This document shows positions 5,204 through 5,502 of a stretch of 5,502 nt of DNA, piece by piece. The notes beneath the pieces were generated by a model. That model was not told where the DNA came from. It ran no database searches and saw nothing but the letters and a program-made list of their open reading frames with translations. Origin of the DNA: Thermoplasmatota archaeon (GTDB lineage Archaea; Thermoplasmatota; Penumbrarchaeia; Penumbrarchaeales; Penumbrarchaeaceae); NCBI GenBank assembly GCA_016929175.1, contig JAFGJI010000129.1, positions 1 to 5,502 of the forward strand, read 5' to 3'. The translations under genes and the position numbers were made by a program. The first letter of the stretch is position 1. Each line of letters opens with the position of its first letter.

Positions 5204-5502
5204 TGTGGGGGACATACGACCTCATCCCCCGCTTTCGGTGTTGGGAGGGCAGTGTCCTCTTTCCTCTCATGATGAGCGCGACCCCGCAGAGGGCAAGCAC
5301 GGACAGGAGCATGATCAGGACAGTGCCGAGGACCGGGTTCTCGCTCACAAGGTCCTTCAATATGTGGCCTCCCTCGACCTCGATCACAGTCCTTGCAACA
5401 TTGTTGTCCGATGCCCCCCCGTCCGTGAATTGATCATGTCTCTCGATGATCGAGTTCTCGGGGTCTATCACAACTTCGATGTCGTGGCGTCCTGGCTCCG
5501 CG
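5199..5502 (-). CDS. CARDB-like surface protein with C-terminal membrane anchor (3' part; start outside window)
   Basis: The last 100 residues of a larger protein are visible; the frame is open to the window edge, so the start is outside. The visible part begins with the end of an Ig-like beta-sandwich of the CARDB/APHP type: PGRHDIEVVIDPENSI (3-18) and ASDNNVARTVIEV (30-42). The D-P-x-N and the late S-D-N-N-V-A-R-T pattern are typical of the last strands of that domain. A linker (43-56), one hydrophobic span (about 57-78, PVLGTVLIMLLSVLALCGVALI), and a short basic tail (RGKRTLPSQHRKRGMR) follow. This implies a domain outside the cell, a single C-terminal anchor, and a cytoplasmic tail. Such proteins are common surface or adhesion components in archaea. 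A GTG at 5471 lies inside the domain and is not a believable start. Confidence 0.8.
   Translation of the reverse strand, partial: AEPGRHDIEVVIDPENSIIERHDQFTDGGASDNNVARTVIEVEGGHILKDLVSENPVLGTVLIMLLSVLALCGVALIMRGKRTLPSQHRKRGMRSYVPHI

Overview
The window looks archaeal, probably a euryarchaeon of the Thermoplasmata/Methanomassiliicoccales kind; the lineage is an inference. The signs are AT-rich TATA-like boxes at about -25 from start codons that lack a Shine-Dalgarno (leaderless-type promoters), GGTGA-type ribosome sites elsewhere, frequent AGG and ATA codons, a DUF6485-like Cys-rich protein, and a CARDB-type surface protein with a C-terminal membrane anchor. There are no RNA genes, CRISPR arrays or insertion sequences, and no gene-free stretch over 300 bases.

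Layout: four plus-strand genes (1-3002) converge on four minus-strand genes (2993-5502), and the two groups meet with a 10-bp overlap of their stop ends. Plus strand: the 3' part of a flavodoxin-like protein, a nitroreductase-family flavoprotein, then two tandem paralogous multi-pass membrane proteins of identical length (293 aa). Each paralog carries its own copy of the same promoter block: 26 of 31 bases match, and it sits at exactly the same distance from both ATGs. Minus strand, in reading order from 5502 down: the C-terminal end of a CARDB-like membrane-anchored surface protein, a small DUF6485-like Cys-rich protein whose frame is broken in a run of seven G, a six-span membrane protein, and a beta-class (probably N4-cytosine) DNA methyltransferase.

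The two most interesting points are these. (1) The methyltransferase has a C-terminal domain of about 80 residues that reads like a staphylococcal-nuclease (SNase) fold whose catalytic residues are partly lost. No restriction enzyme lies nearby. (2) The Cys-rich gene is read straight through as a 108-aa ORF running 89 bp into the next gene. Removing one G from the G7 tract instead gives a 63-aa protein that keeps the family-like C-terminal half and ends 45 bp before the neighbour. This is either a base-calling error or a real frameshift.

Functional links: the flavodoxin-like and nitroreductase genes probably form a small redox operon. The membrane paralogs are regulated in parallel but have unknown function. 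The minus-strand genes mostly seem to have their own promoters and need not act together.
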